Shown here one piece after another: positions 16,891 to 24,471 of a DNA stretch of 64,000 bases. Source of the stretch: Amycolatopsis sp. CA-128772 (GTDB taxonomy: Bacteria; Actinomycetota; Actinomycetes; Mycobacteriales; Pseudonocardiaceae); contig NZ_PPHG01000052.1 of assembly GCF_002904295.1 (NCBI RefSeq), positions 72,513-136,512 of the forward strand, written 5' to 3'. The notes under the pieces are model-generated. The model saw only the letters and a program-made list of their open reading frames with translations. It made no database searches and had not been told where the DNA came from. Each line of letters starts with the position of its first letter. Positions within the stretch are counted from its first letter, which is position 1. The translations under genes were made by a program, and so were the position numbers.

Positions 16891-17994
16891 ATGCGCACTT
16901 TCGCGGTAGTCACCGCTCTCACCGTCGCTCTGTCGGCACCCGCTTCGGCGGCCACGACGCCGTACCTGCCCCACCCGACGGGCCATTCGCCCGTCGGCGT
17001 CACGTCACTGTCCCTGAAGGACACATCGCGGCCCGATCCGTGGATGCCGTCGGTGCCCTACCGGGAGCTGATGGTCTCCGTCTTCTACCCGGCGGCCTCG
17101 GGAGGAGGGCCGAAGAAGCAGTACATGACCCCGCTCGAGTCGGAACGCAACCTCGAGCGGCAGAACATCCCGGGTCTCCCGCTGGACGTCTTCAGCACGG
17201 TCCGGACGAACGCCGTCGTCGACGCGAAACCGGCCGGGCGGTGGCACGGCCTGCCGCTGGTCGTGCTGTCCCCGGGCTGGACCCAGCCGCGGGCGACGCT
17301 CACCGCGCTGGCCGAGGAGCTGGCCAGCCGCGGGTACGCCGTCGCGGCGATCGACCACACCTACGAGAACCGCGCCACCACCTTCCCCGACGGCCACGTC
17401 ACCGGCTGCGCCGCCTGCGAGGTCGATGACCAGCCCGGCTTCTGGGAGAAGTTCGCGCAGGTCCGGACCAAGGACACGTCGTTCGTGCTCGACGCGCTGC
17501 TGCGCTCGAAGTGGGGCGCACTGATCGACCCGCAGCGGATCGGCATGACCGGCCACTCCGCGGGCGGCGCAGTCACCACCCAGGCGATGCTGGCCGACCC
17601 CCGGATCCGCGCCGGGGCCGACCTCGACGGCAGCGTCCACGTCCCGCTGCCGGCGTCCGGGCTGGCCCGGCCGTTCATGTTCGTGGGCAGCATGGACAAC
17701 TACACGCCGGGCGCGCCCGGGCCGTACGACGACTGGGAAACCGACTGGCCGCACCTGACCGGCTGGAAGCGCTGGATCATGGTCTCGGGCACGGTGCACT
17801 CGTCGTTCACCGACCTCGGCGTGCTCGCCGCGCAGCTCGGCGTCGACATCGGCGACTCGATCGACCCCTATCGCGCACTGTCCGTCACGCGGAACTACGT
17901 AAGCGCTTTCTTCGACCAGCACCTGCGCTGCCGCCCGCAGCCGCTGCTGGCCGCGCCCTCGCCCGCTTACCCGGAAGTGACGTTCGTCGGATGA
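16891..17994 (+). CDS. secreted PAF-acetylhydrolase-like alpha/beta hydrolase
   Basis: A 367-residue secreted esterase. The signal peptide (MRTFAVVTALTVALSAPASA) precedes a hydrolase domain with the oxyanion strand LPLVVLSPGWTQPRA, nucleophile Ser in MTGHSAGGAV, Asp in GADLDGSVH and His in GTVHSSFTD. This order is that of platelet-activating factor acetylhydrolases and related plasma-lipase-type enzymes. Paired cysteines in TGCAACE probably form a disulphide. The start has GGGGGAATCC upstream. The TGA stop overlaps the ATG of the next gene, which holds two more copies of the same domain. The substrate is unknown. Confidence 0.85.
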   Translation: MRTFAVVTALTVALSAPASAATTPYLPHPTGHSPVGVTSLSLKDTSRPDPWMPSVPYRELMVSVFYPAASGGGPKKQYMTPLESERNLERQNIPGLPLDVFSTVRTNAVVDAKPAGRWHGLPLVVLSPGWTQPRATLTALAEELASRGYAVAAIDHTYENRATTFPDGHVTGCAACEVDDQPGFWEKFAQVRTKDTSFVLDALLRSKWGALIDPQRIGMTGHSAGGAVTTQAMLADPRIRAGADLDGSVHVPLPASGLARPFMFVGSMDNYTPGAPGPYDDWETDWPHLTGWKRWIMVSGTVHSSFTDLGVLAAQLGVDIGDSIDPYRALSVTRNYVSAFFDQHLRCRPQPLLAAPSPAYPEVTFVG

Positions 17995-20111
17995 GAATCA
18001 GAAGCCTCATGGCCACCACCGCAGTCACCCTCGCCCTGACGTCGCCGGCCGCGTCGGCCGAGCCGGCGCTCACACTGGCCAAGCCGACCGGCGACCGGCC
18101 GGTGGGCACCACCGCACTCCACCTCGAGGACACCGCCCGCGCCGACCCGTGGGTGCCCTCGGTCCCGTACCGCGAGCTGATGGTATCCCTCTTCTACCCG
18201 GCGGCTTCCGCAACCGGGCCGAAGAAGCAGTTCATGTCCGAGGCCGAGGCGAAGGCTGTCTTCGACGAAGCCGGCATCGAAGGCATCCCGCCGTCGGTGC
18301 TGACGACCGTGCACACCGACGCCGTCGTCGACGCCCGCCCGGCCGGGAGGGGCCTGCCGGCTGTCGTCCTGTCCCCCGGCTTCAAACGGCCCCGCGCCGA
18401 GCTGACCTCGCTGTCCGAAGACCTGGCCAGCCACGGCTACCTGGTCGTCCTGGTCGACCACACCTACGAGAACGTGGCCACCACCTTCCCGGACGGCCGG
18501 GTCACCGGCTGCGCGGCCTGCGGCAGCTACAGCACCGAGTTCTGGCAGAAGCTGCAGCGCGGCCGGGCGAAGGACGTGTCGTTCGTGCTGGATTCGCTGA
18601 CGCGCTCGAAGTGGGCACCGCTGCTCGACGCCTCGCGCATCGGCATGGCCGGGCACTCCGTCGGCGGCACGAGCACGGTGAACGCGATGGTGACCGACGC
18701 CCGGATCAAGGCCGGGATCGACCTGGACGGCACGCAGAGCGACCCCCTGCTCGCGTCCGGTCTGGACCGGCCGTTCCTGTTCTTCGGCCGCCAGAGCCTG
18801 TACGCCCCCGGCACCGGCGTCGAGTCGAAAAGCTGGGAAGACGACTGGAACCAGCTGAAGGGCTGGAAGCGCTGGCTCACCGCGGCCGGCATGGTGCACC
18901 CGTCGTTCACCGACATCGGCCTGGTGGGCGAGCAGCTGGGCATCGACTTCGGCGCGACCACCCCGGCCGTGCGCGGTCAGGCGATCACCGCCGCGTACGT
19001 CCGGGCGTTCTTCGACCAGCACCTGCGCGGCCGGCCGCAGCCGCTGCTGGACCAGCCGTCCGCCCGGTACCCGGAGGTGGCCGTGGCCCGGACGTCGACG
19101 CCGTACCTGCCCGCCCCGACCGGTGACCGGCCGGTGGGCAGCGCGGCGGTGTACCTGAAGGACACCTCGCGGCCGGACCCGTGGGTGCCGTCGGTCCCCT
19201 ACCGGGAGCTGATGGTCTCCCTCTTCTACCCGGCGGCATCGGCCGAGGGGCCCAAGACGCCGTACCTGACGCCCGAGGAGTCGGCGGCGTTGCTGCGGGG
19301 CAGCGGGCTCGACGTGCCCCCGGACACGCTCGCCGGGACCGTGACCAACTCCGTCGACGGCGCCCGGCCGGCGGGCCGCGGGCTGCCGCTGATCGTGCTC
19401 TCTCCCGGCTACACCAAGCCCCGCGCCACGCTGAGCGCGCTGGCCGAGGACCTGGCCAGTCACGGGTACGCCGTCGCGCTGATCGGCCACACCTACGAAA
19501 ACGCCGGCCAGAGCTTCCCGGGCGGCCGCTTCGCCGGGTGTGCGTCCTGCGAGCTCCCGCACGACGAGGCGTTCTGGCAGAAGCTGGAGCAGGGCCGGGC
19601 CGTCGACGTGTCGTTCGTCCTGAACTCGCTGACCCGCTCGAAGTGGGCGCCGCTGATCGACCGGTCCCGGATCGGCATGGCCGGGCATTCGATCGGTGGC
19701 GCGAGCACCCTGCCCGCGATGGTCGCCGACAGCCGGATCAAGGCCGGGATGAACATCGACGGCACGACCCACGTCCCGCTGACCGGGCTGTCGCGGCCGT
19801 TCATGTTCCTCGGCCACCAGCTCGGGGAGACCGCCTGCGTGCCGGGCGACCCGACGTGGGAACGGGACTGGGCGCAGCTCACCGGCTGGCGGCGCTGGGC
19901 CGGCGTGCGGGGCGCGCAACACGCGTCCTTCACCGACGTGGGCCTGTTCGGCGACGAGTTCGGCGTCGGCTACGGCGCGAAGACGACGGCGCTGCGGACC
20001 CAGGAAATCACGCGGACGTACGTCACCGCGTTCTTCGACCAGCACCTGCGGGGTGAGCCGCGGCCGGTGCTCGACCGGCCCGGATATCCGAAAATCACGT
20101 TCTGCCACTGA
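17991..20111 (+). CDS. two-domain fused PAF-acetylhydrolase-like hydrolase
   Basis: A 706-residue secreted protein built from two full hydrolase domains. Residues 1-24 are a signal peptide (RIRSLMATTAVTLALTSPAASA). Domain 1 (about 25-363) has GHSVGG, DLDGTQ and MVHPSFTD. Domain 2 (about 364-706) has GHSIGG, NIDGTTH and AQHASFTD. Both keep the catalytic triad and the TGCAACG/AGCASCE cysteine pair. At the junction, the usual YPEV ending of domain 1 runs straight into TSTPYLPAPTGDRPVG, the mature start of another copy, without stop or signal peptide. With the preceding gene this is a triplication, two units of which have fused. The ATG overlaps the upstream TGA. Confidence 0.88.
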   Translation: MRIRSLMATTAVTLALTSPAASAEPALTLAKPTGDRPVGTTALHLEDTARADPWVPSVPYRELMVSLFYPAASATGPKKQFMSEAEAKAVFDEAGIEGIPPSVLTTVHTDAVVDARPAGRGLPAVVLSPGFKRPRAELTSLSEDLASHGYLVVLVDHTYENVATTFPDGRVTGCAACGSYSTEFWQKLQRGRAKDVSFVLDSLTRSKWAPLLDASRIGMAGHSVGGTSTVNAMVTDARIKAGIDLDGTQSDPLLASGLDRPFLFFGRQSLYAPGTGVESKSWEDDWNQLKGWKRWLTAAGMVHPSFTDIGLVGEQLGIDFGATTPAVRGQAITAAYVRAFFDQHLRGRPQPLLDQPSARYPEVAVARTSTPYLPAPTGDRPVGSAAVYLKDTSRPDPWVPSVPYRELMVSLFYPAASAEGPKTPYLTPEESAALLRGSGLDVPPDTLAGTVTNSVDGARPAGRGLPLIVLSPGYTKPRATLSALAEDLASHGYAVALIGHTYENAGQSFPGGRFAGCASCELPHDEAFWQKLEQGRAVDVSFVLNSLTRSKWAPLIDRSRIGMAGHSIGGASTLPAMVADSRIKAGMNIDGTTHVPLTGLSRPFMFLGHQLGETACVPGDPTWERDWAQLTGWRRWAGVRGAQHASFTDVGLFGDEFGVGYGAKTTALRTQEITRTYVTAFFDQHLRGEPRPVLDRPGYPKITFCH

Positions 20112-20118
20112 AGTGGAC

Positions 20119-20154
20119 GGCGGAAGCGGCACTGGGGGTGCCCGCTTCCGCCGT
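20119..20154. terminator. hairpin terminator after the hydrolase tandem
   Basis: Perfect 12-bp arms (CGGCGGAAGCGG and complement) with a 12-nt loop, followed by TTCTTCC, start eight bases after the fused hydrolase stop. On the other strand it also lies at the truncated 3' end of the esterase remnant. Confidence 0.75.
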
Positions 20155-20159
20155 TCTTC

Positions 20160-20908
20160 CGGCAAGAACGCGATCGCGTACGCCAGCTGGCCGGTCAGAG
20201 GCAGGGAGTGCCCGACGCCGGCGACGCTGACGCCCTCCAGGTTGGTCCACTGCTTGAGCTCTTCACCGAAGTTCGGGTAGGACAGCGTCGTGTCGGTGGT
20301 GCCGTGCCACAGCTGCATCCGCGGGTAGCGGCCGGTGTAGCCCGGGTACATCGCCCGGGCCGTGTCGCCCCACTGCTGCGCGGTCTTGATCGACTTCCCG
20401 CCCGAGCAGGTGCTGTTCCACAGCGAACCGTTCGTGGTGGCGAAGCACCCGGCGGGCACGCCGGAAAACGCCGAACCCGCGGCGAACACGTCGGGGTACT
20501 GGGCGGCCAGTACGTTGGTCATCATCGCCCCGGAGGAGAACCCGCTGACGACAACCCGCGCCGGGTCGACGTGGTAGCGGGACTCGGCGTAGGCGACCAT
20601 GGACATGATCCCGGTCGAATCCCCGCCGCCGGCAGCACCATGATGTAGCCGTACCGGTCGGCCGCGGTGGCGTAGTCCTTGCCGTTCCAGCCGAAGACCG
20701 AGCTCGCCGAGCCGCCGCAGTAGTGCACCAGCACCAGCAGCGCCGGCTTGGCCGCGACCCGGTCGGGAACGTAGACGTACATGTTCAGGTTGGTCGGGTT
20801 GGAGCCGAAGTTCGTCACCCTGGTCAGCGCGGCGGCGTGGGCGGGCGCGGCCAGGCCGATGGCCATGACCAGCAGGGCCGCGGCGGCGGTGAGCATGCGT
20901 TTCACCAC
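20160..20908 (-). pseudogene. broken secreted PHB-depolymerase/feruloyl-esterase-like gene
   Basis: The start (GTG 20908 or 20905, then KRMLTAAAALLVMAIGLAAP) gives a signal peptide followed by the family opening VTNFGSNPTNLNMYVYVPD and a lipase-box upstream region ending YGYIMVLPAAG. The rest of the domain continues in another frame from about 20630: GDSTGIMSMVAYAESRYHVDP, then the nucleophile motif GFSSGAMMTN, the Asp in HGTTDTTLSYPN and His in GVGHSLPLTG. The segment normally between these blocks (about 15-20 residues) is missing and the frame changes. The 3' end has no stop of its own and dissolves at the terminator. This was an extracellular CE1/PHB-depolymerase-type esterase and looks dead. 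Confidence 0.8.
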
Positions 20909-20916
20909 GGTTTTCC

Positions 20917-21404
20917 CTATGCCGCACCGAAGGCCTGGAGCACGGCGGTGTAGGCCGGCTTCTTGGCGTAGTTGCCGTCGAACAGCAGCGGGGTGCTGCC
21001 GCTGCGCCAGGAGTACTTGCCGGTGACGCCCCACGTGGTGATGCTCGTGCCGACGCAGTCGATGGGCACGCCGCGGGCCTTGAAGTCGCGAACCATGTTG
21101 TAGACGCCGTTGCTCTTGGCGTTCTGGTTGTCGGTGTTGTAGTCGTTGTAGCAGAGTTTCGCCGAACCGTCGGCCGCGCGGGCGGCGCGGAACGCCTCTT
21201 CGATGTAGCTGGTGGTTGCGCATCGCGGCGAGCAGGTCCGAGCCGGACCCGATGCCGCCCACCCAGCCGGGCAGCTGGGCGTGCCACACCAGCGTGTGCC
21301 GCGGACCTTCCGGCCGTGGCTCTGGGCGTGGCTGACGATGGCGTCACCGCCGGAGAACCGGAACGAGCCGCGCGTCGGCCCGGTCGCGTCCCACTTCAGC
21401 TCGT
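20917..21404 (-). pseudogene. degraded GH10 endo-1,4-beta-xylanase domain
   Basis: Fragments of a GH10 xylanase lie in order in several frames: GNELKWDATGPTRGSFRF, IVSHAQSHGRKVRG, WHAQLPGWVGGIGSGSDLL, YIEEAFRAARAADGSAKLC, NDYNTDNQNAKSNG, VRDFKARGVPIDCVG and WGVTGKYSWRSG to a TAG at 20917. One-base losses occur near 21400 and 21290, a large internal deletion near 21210 removes the acid/base (VVNEAF) block, and one near 21048 removes the nucleophile (ITELDI) block. Both catalytic Glu residues are gone, so the domain cannot act. It was originally fused behind the SGNH esterase domain. Confidence 0.85.
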
Positions 21405-22256
21405 TTCCGGGGTGACACCGGTGAATTCGCGGTCCAGCGTGGTGGCGTACGCGGATTCGCCGAGGTGGCCGTGGGCGACGGCGGCGGCGAACGTCCGGCC
21501 CCTGGCCGCGGCCGCCGAGCCCAGGGTCGCCGCGGCGAGTTCTTCGCCGGCCGCGGCGGCCCGTGGGTTGCCGATGCTGCCGGGGACCGCCCGCAGGGCG
21601 TTGTACCAGACGGCGGCCATCTTGCCGTAGCCGCCGGCGTTCGGGTGGACGCCGTCGGGCAGGTCGGCGGCGGACACCGCGCTGTGCATGTCCACCAGGT
21701 GCACGCGCTTGCCGGCGTTCACCTTGCTCTGCACGATCCCCGGCACCGCGTTGTCGAACGTCCGCACGGCCGCGTCCCCGCTCGCCCACCCGATCGGGAT
21801 GAGCTGCGCGACGAACACGTCGGCGTTCGGCGCGGTCGCGGTGATGTGGTCGATCAGCGTGGACAACCGGCCGGGCGCGCCGGCGACGTTGTAGTTCTGG
21901 AGGACGTCGTTGGTGCCGATGTGCAGCAGCACCGAACGCGGGTTGCACGTGCGCAGCCGGCCGGTGATGTTCGCGTCGATCTGGTCGATGCGCCAGCCGG
22001 GGTGGCCTTCGTGGTCGTGGTCCCACAGGCTGGCGGGCCCGTTGAACTGCGAGCCGACGAAGTCGTTGGTGTAGCGGCCCGCGGCGAGGCGCTGCCACAG
22101 GCCGATCCGGTACCCGCCGGGCACGCCCGTGCCGTAGGTGATCGAGTCGCCGAGCGGCATGATCCGCACGCCGCCGTTCGACTCCGCGTGGGCGATCCCG
22201 GTCGGGCCGGTGAACGCCGGCGCCAGGGCTGTCGCGGCGGCCGGTAACCGTTTCAT
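21396..22256 (-). CDS. SGNH (CE3-like) acetylxylan esterase, truncated from an esterase-xylanase fusion
   Basis: A 286-residue secreted SGNH hydrolase. Signal peptide KRLPAAATALAPAFTGPTGIAHA; block I RIMPLGDSITYG (catalytic Ser), block II Gly in GHPGWRIDQI, block III LLHIGTNDVLQNY and block V LPDGVHPNAGGY (Asp and His). This set fits CE3-type acetylxylan esterases. After the catalytic domain the frame continues AAARGRTFAAAVAHGHLGES, ATTLDREFTGVTPE, the opening of a GH10 xylanase, before a one-base loss creates a stop. The esterase part is intact and may still be made. AGGAGGAGAACGACG precedes the ATG. LacI-type boxes lie upstream. Confidence 0.85.
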   Translation of the reverse strand: MKRLPAAATALAPAFTGPTGIAHAESNGGVRIMPLGDSITYGTGVPGGYRIGLWQRLAAGRYTNDFVGSQFNGPASLWDHDHEGHPGWRIDQIDANITGRLRTCNPRSVLLHIGTNDVLQNYNVAGAPGRLSTLIDHITATAPNADVFVAQLIPIGWASGDAAVRTFDNAVPGIVQSKVNAGKRVHLVDMHSAVSAADLPDGVHPNAGGYGKMAAVWYNALRAVPGSIGNPRAAAAGEELAAATLGSAAAARGRTFAAAVAHGHLGESAYATTLDREFTGVTPETS

Positions 22257-22357
22257 CGTCGTTCTCCTCCTCAGCAGGTCGAATTCTTCTGAGTGAGCAG
22301 GCCGAGCTGTCAGAGCCGGATCCGGAACAGTCGAACTCACGAAACTTCCGCTATTAC

Positions 22358-22371
22358 TGTTAGCGATAACA
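22358..22371. promoter_or_regulatory. LacI-type operator upstream of the esterase-xylanase gene
   Basis: TGTTAGCGATAACA is a 14-bp dyad with six of seven paired arm positions around a central CG, the standard form of LacI-family sugar operators in actinomycetes. It lies about 100 bp upstream of the SGNH start, in an AT-rich patch likely to hold the promoter. Confidence 0.6.
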
Positions 22372-22425
22372 TTAGTGGACGGGCAACAGCTTGAACTCAC
22401 AACCGCCCCAAGACAACGGCCGGCC

Positions 22426-22439
22426 TGGAAGCGCTCTCA
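22426..22439. promoter_or_regulatory. second CebR-like box
   Basis: TGGAAGCGCTCTCA matches the CebR operator TGGGAGCGCTCCCA at 12 of 14 bases. It lies in the gap between the ferritin stop and the xylan-degradation genes, about 170 bp from the SGNH start. It is a weaker match than the box at 3273. Confidence 0.45.
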
Positions 22440-22453
22440 GGCCGGCGTGACGC

Positions 22454-22990
22454 TCAGAGCTTGCCGCCCGCGACCGGGGGCATGTCCGGGGCGTCGCCGG
22501 TCTCCGTGCCGGCCTCGCGGAACAGGTGGTTCTCCACCTCGAACAGGTTCCCGCCGGCCCGTTCGACGACGGTCAGCAGCGTCGACATCTGCGCGACCTC
22601 CTCGACCTGCTCCTTGAGGAACCAGTGCACGAACTGCTCGCCGAGGTAGTCCTCCTCGGCCCGCGCGGCCTTCGCCATCGCCTCGATGTCGGCGGTGACC
22701 GCGCGTTCCTGCTTCAGAGCCAGTTCGATCGCTTCGTGCACGCTCGAGAAGTCGTTGCGCACGTCGCCGCTGCCGGGGACGGCCACCGGCTCGTCGCGGT
22801 CGAGCAGGTAGCGGACCATCGCCAGCGCGTGGTTGCGTTCCTCGATCGCCTGGCGGTAGAAGCGCTTGGCCAGCCGGGGCAGGTCACGCGCGTCGAACCA
22901 GACGGCCAGGGCGATGTACTGCTGGGCGGCGGTGAACTCGTGGCGGATCTGCGCCTGCAGCAGCTCGGCGAACTTCCGGGTCTTGGCCAT
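22454..22990 (-). CDS. ferritin (BfrB-like)
   Basis: A 178-residue four-helix ferritin that oxidises and stores iron in the cytoplasm. Helix A has LLQAQIRHEFTAAQQYIALAVWF and helix B has AIEERNHALAMVRYLL, giving the ferroxidase Glu/Glu-x-x-His ligands. Helices C and D (AEEDYLGEQFVHWFLKEQVEE) give the remaining Glu. There is no heme-ligating Met at the usual bacterioferritin place that I can identify, so the BfrB-type heme-free ferritin is favoured. Length matches M. tuberculosis BfrB. ATG 22990 is used; a TTG three codons upstream is possible. It is divergent from the SDR gene (47 bp). Confidence 0.88.
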   Translation of the reverse strand: MAKTRKFAELLQAQIRHEFTAAQQYIALAVWFDARDLPRLAKRFYRQAIEERNHALAMVRYLLDRDEPVAVPGSGDVRNDFSSVHEAIELALKQERAVTADIEAMAKAARAEEDYLGEQFVHWFLKEQVEEVAQMSTLLTVVERAGGNLFEVENHLFREAGTETGDAPDMPPVAGGKL

Positions 22991-23037
22991 GCCCCACAAC
23001 CTACGACGATCGCGGGCGCGCAGCTACGATCGGCGCG

Positions 23038-23790
23038 GTGACCCCCGACCTCTCCGGCACGGTCGCCTGCGTGACCGGCGCTTCCGGCGGCGTGGGCCGC
23101 GGAATCGCGCTCCGGTTCGCCGAAGCGGGCGCGGCCGTGGCCGTCCACCACCGCCGCCCCGGCGCGGCCGACGCCGTCGTCGCGGCCATCGAGGCCGCGG
23201 GCGGCCGGGCCCGCGCGTTCACCGCCGAACTCACCGACGACCCCGCCTGCCACGCGCTGCTCGACGCCGTCGCGGACTGGGGCGGCCGGCTCGACGCGCT
23301 GGTCAACAACGCCGGCGTCCAGCCGGTCGAGCCCCTCGACGGGCTGACCGCGCAGCGCTGGCGGGCGATGCTGGACGCGACCCTGACGAGCGCGTTCTCC
23401 TGCACCCAGGCAGCGGCCCGGCTGCTGCCCGAGGGCGGGACCATCACGCACATCGCCTCGATCGAGGCCCGCCACCCGGCCCCGGGGCACGTCCACTACA
23501 GCGCGGCCAAGGCGGCGCTGGTGACGCACGCCCGCGGCGCGGCGCTGGAGTACGGGCCGCGCGGGATCCGGGTCAACACGGTGTCGCCCGGCCTGATCGC
23601 GCGTGAGGGCCTGGAGGAGGCCTGGCCGGAGGGTGTCGGACGCTGGCACCGCGCGGCCCCGCTGGGCCGGCTGGGGACGCCGGCCGACGTGGGCAACGCG
23701 TGCGTGTTCCTGGCCTCCCCGCTGGCGTCCTGGATCACCGGCCACGACCTGGTCGTCGACGGCGGTGTCACGGCCCGCCCGACCTGGTGA
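23038..23790 (+). CDS. SDR-family NAD(P)-dependent oxidoreductase
   Basis: A 250-residue classical short-chain dehydrogenase. The cofactor motif is VTGASGGVGRGIA and NNAG is in DALVNNAGVQ. The catalytic Ser is in ITHIASIEA, the Tyr/Lys are in HYSAAKAALV, and PG is in VNTVSPGLIA. C-terminal LGTPADVGNACVFLAS and GHDLVVDGGVT are usual for 3-oxoacyl-ACP reductase-like members. His33-His34-Arg-Arg after the second strand suggests NADP preference. The substrate is unknown. GTG 23038 is used as the start; it is 47 bp from the divergent ferritin start. Confidence 0.88.
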   Translation: MTPDLSGTVACVTGASGGVGRGIALRFAEAGAAVAVHHRRPGAADAVVAAIEAAGGRARAFTAELTDDPACHALLDAVADWGGRLDALVNNAGVQPVEPLDGLTAQRWRAMLDATLTSAFSCTQAAARLLPEGGTITHIASIEARHPAPGHVHYSAAKAALVTHARGAALEYGPRGIRVNTVSPGLIAREGLEEAWPEGVGRWHRAAPLGRLGTPADVGNACVFLASPLASWITGHDLVVDGGVTARPTW

Positions 23791-23803
23791 CGCCCTGCTA
23801 GAG

Positions 23804-23817
23804 TGAAACGTGTTCTA
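23804..23817. promoter_or_regulatory. KstR-like operator
   Basis: TGAAACGTGTTCTA fits every fixed position of the KstR consensus TnnAACnnGTTnnA, the TetR repressor of steroid catabolism in actinobacteria. The outer bases extend the dyad (CTAGAG...TTCTAG). It lies 24 bp upstream of the hotdog thioesterase start and may overlap its promoter. Confidence 0.5.
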
Positions 23818-23841
23818 GTTGCGGGCCCCGGGGAGCGCAGG

Positions 23842-24471
23842 ATGTCCGAACACCCGTTTCCGGTCGTCGACGGCGTGCCGCCGGGCCGGGCCCTGCTCGG
23901 CTCCCGGATCCGCGAGCTGATCGAGGCCTCCGTCTGCGTGCGCGACGACGAAGCCGACCTCACCGCCGCGGCGAGCCGGGTCGAAGCCGTCACCGCGGCC
24001 CTGCGCGCCGCCGGCAGCACCAGGCCGCTGCTGCTGGCCGCGCTCGAAGGCGGGGGTCACCTCAGCATCAACAACCCCCTGGAGGGGCCCGGGAACCCGC
24101 TGGCCCCACCGCTGTCGTGGGTGCGCGTCGGCCCCGATTCCGTGTGCGCCGAGGTCCTCCTCGGCGCCGCGCACGAAGGGCCACCGGGACGCGTACACGG
24201 CGGCTGGGTGGCCGCGGTGCTGGACCACGTACTCGGCCGCGCCACGGCCGCCGCCGGTTTCCCCGGCATGACCGCGTCCCTGACGGTCGATTACCACCAC
24301 GGAACGCCGTACGCGGTCCCGCTCACCGCAGAGGCCCGCCTGGTCCACCGGGACGGCCGAAAGCTGCACGCAACCGGCGAGCTCAGAGCGGGCGACGTCG
24401 TCTGCGCATCAGCGACGGCGATCCTCGTCCACTTCAGCGCCGATCGGTTCCCGGTGTCCACACCGGACTAG
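23842..24471 (+). CDS. hotdog-fold acyl-CoA thioesterase (PaaI family)
   Basis: A 209-residue protein with an N-terminal helical extension and a hotdog domain. The catalytic-type motif is GPPGRVHGGWVAAVLDHVLG, followed by MTASLTVDYHHGTPYAVPL and GRKLHATGEL, as in PaaI/YbgC-type acyl-CoA thioesterases. It would hydrolyse an acyl-CoA in the cytoplasm. ATG 23842 (MSEHPFPVVDG) is preferred because GGGAGCGCAGG precedes it; an ATG-free upstream extension is not protein-like. A KstR-like box upstream suggests a role in steroid or other ring-compound degradation. The TAG stop overlaps the stop of the convergent MHYT gene. Confidence 0.82.
   Translation: MSEHPFPVVDGVPPGRALLGSRIRELIEASVCVRDDEADLTAAASRVEAVTAALRAAGSTRPLLLAALEGGGHLSINNPLEGPGNPLAPPLSWVRVGPDSVCAEVLLGAAHEGPPGRVHGGWVAAVLDHVLGRATAAAGFPGMTASLTVDYHHGTPYAVPLTAEARLVHRDGRKLHATGELRAGDVVCASATAILVHFSADRFPVSTPD

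Noticed and set aside
17967..21347. A very long minus-strand frame (over 1100 codons) covering the hydrolase tandem
   Set aside because: Antisense to well-supported hydrolase genes and composed of Arg/Gly/Ala-rich shadow sequence. Only its part beyond 20160 matches real esterase and xylanase fragments.
21290..21405. One-base losses as proof of pseudogene status
   Set aside because: Single-base losses in G or A runs could be sequencing errors; the pseudogene call rests instead on the large internal deletions.
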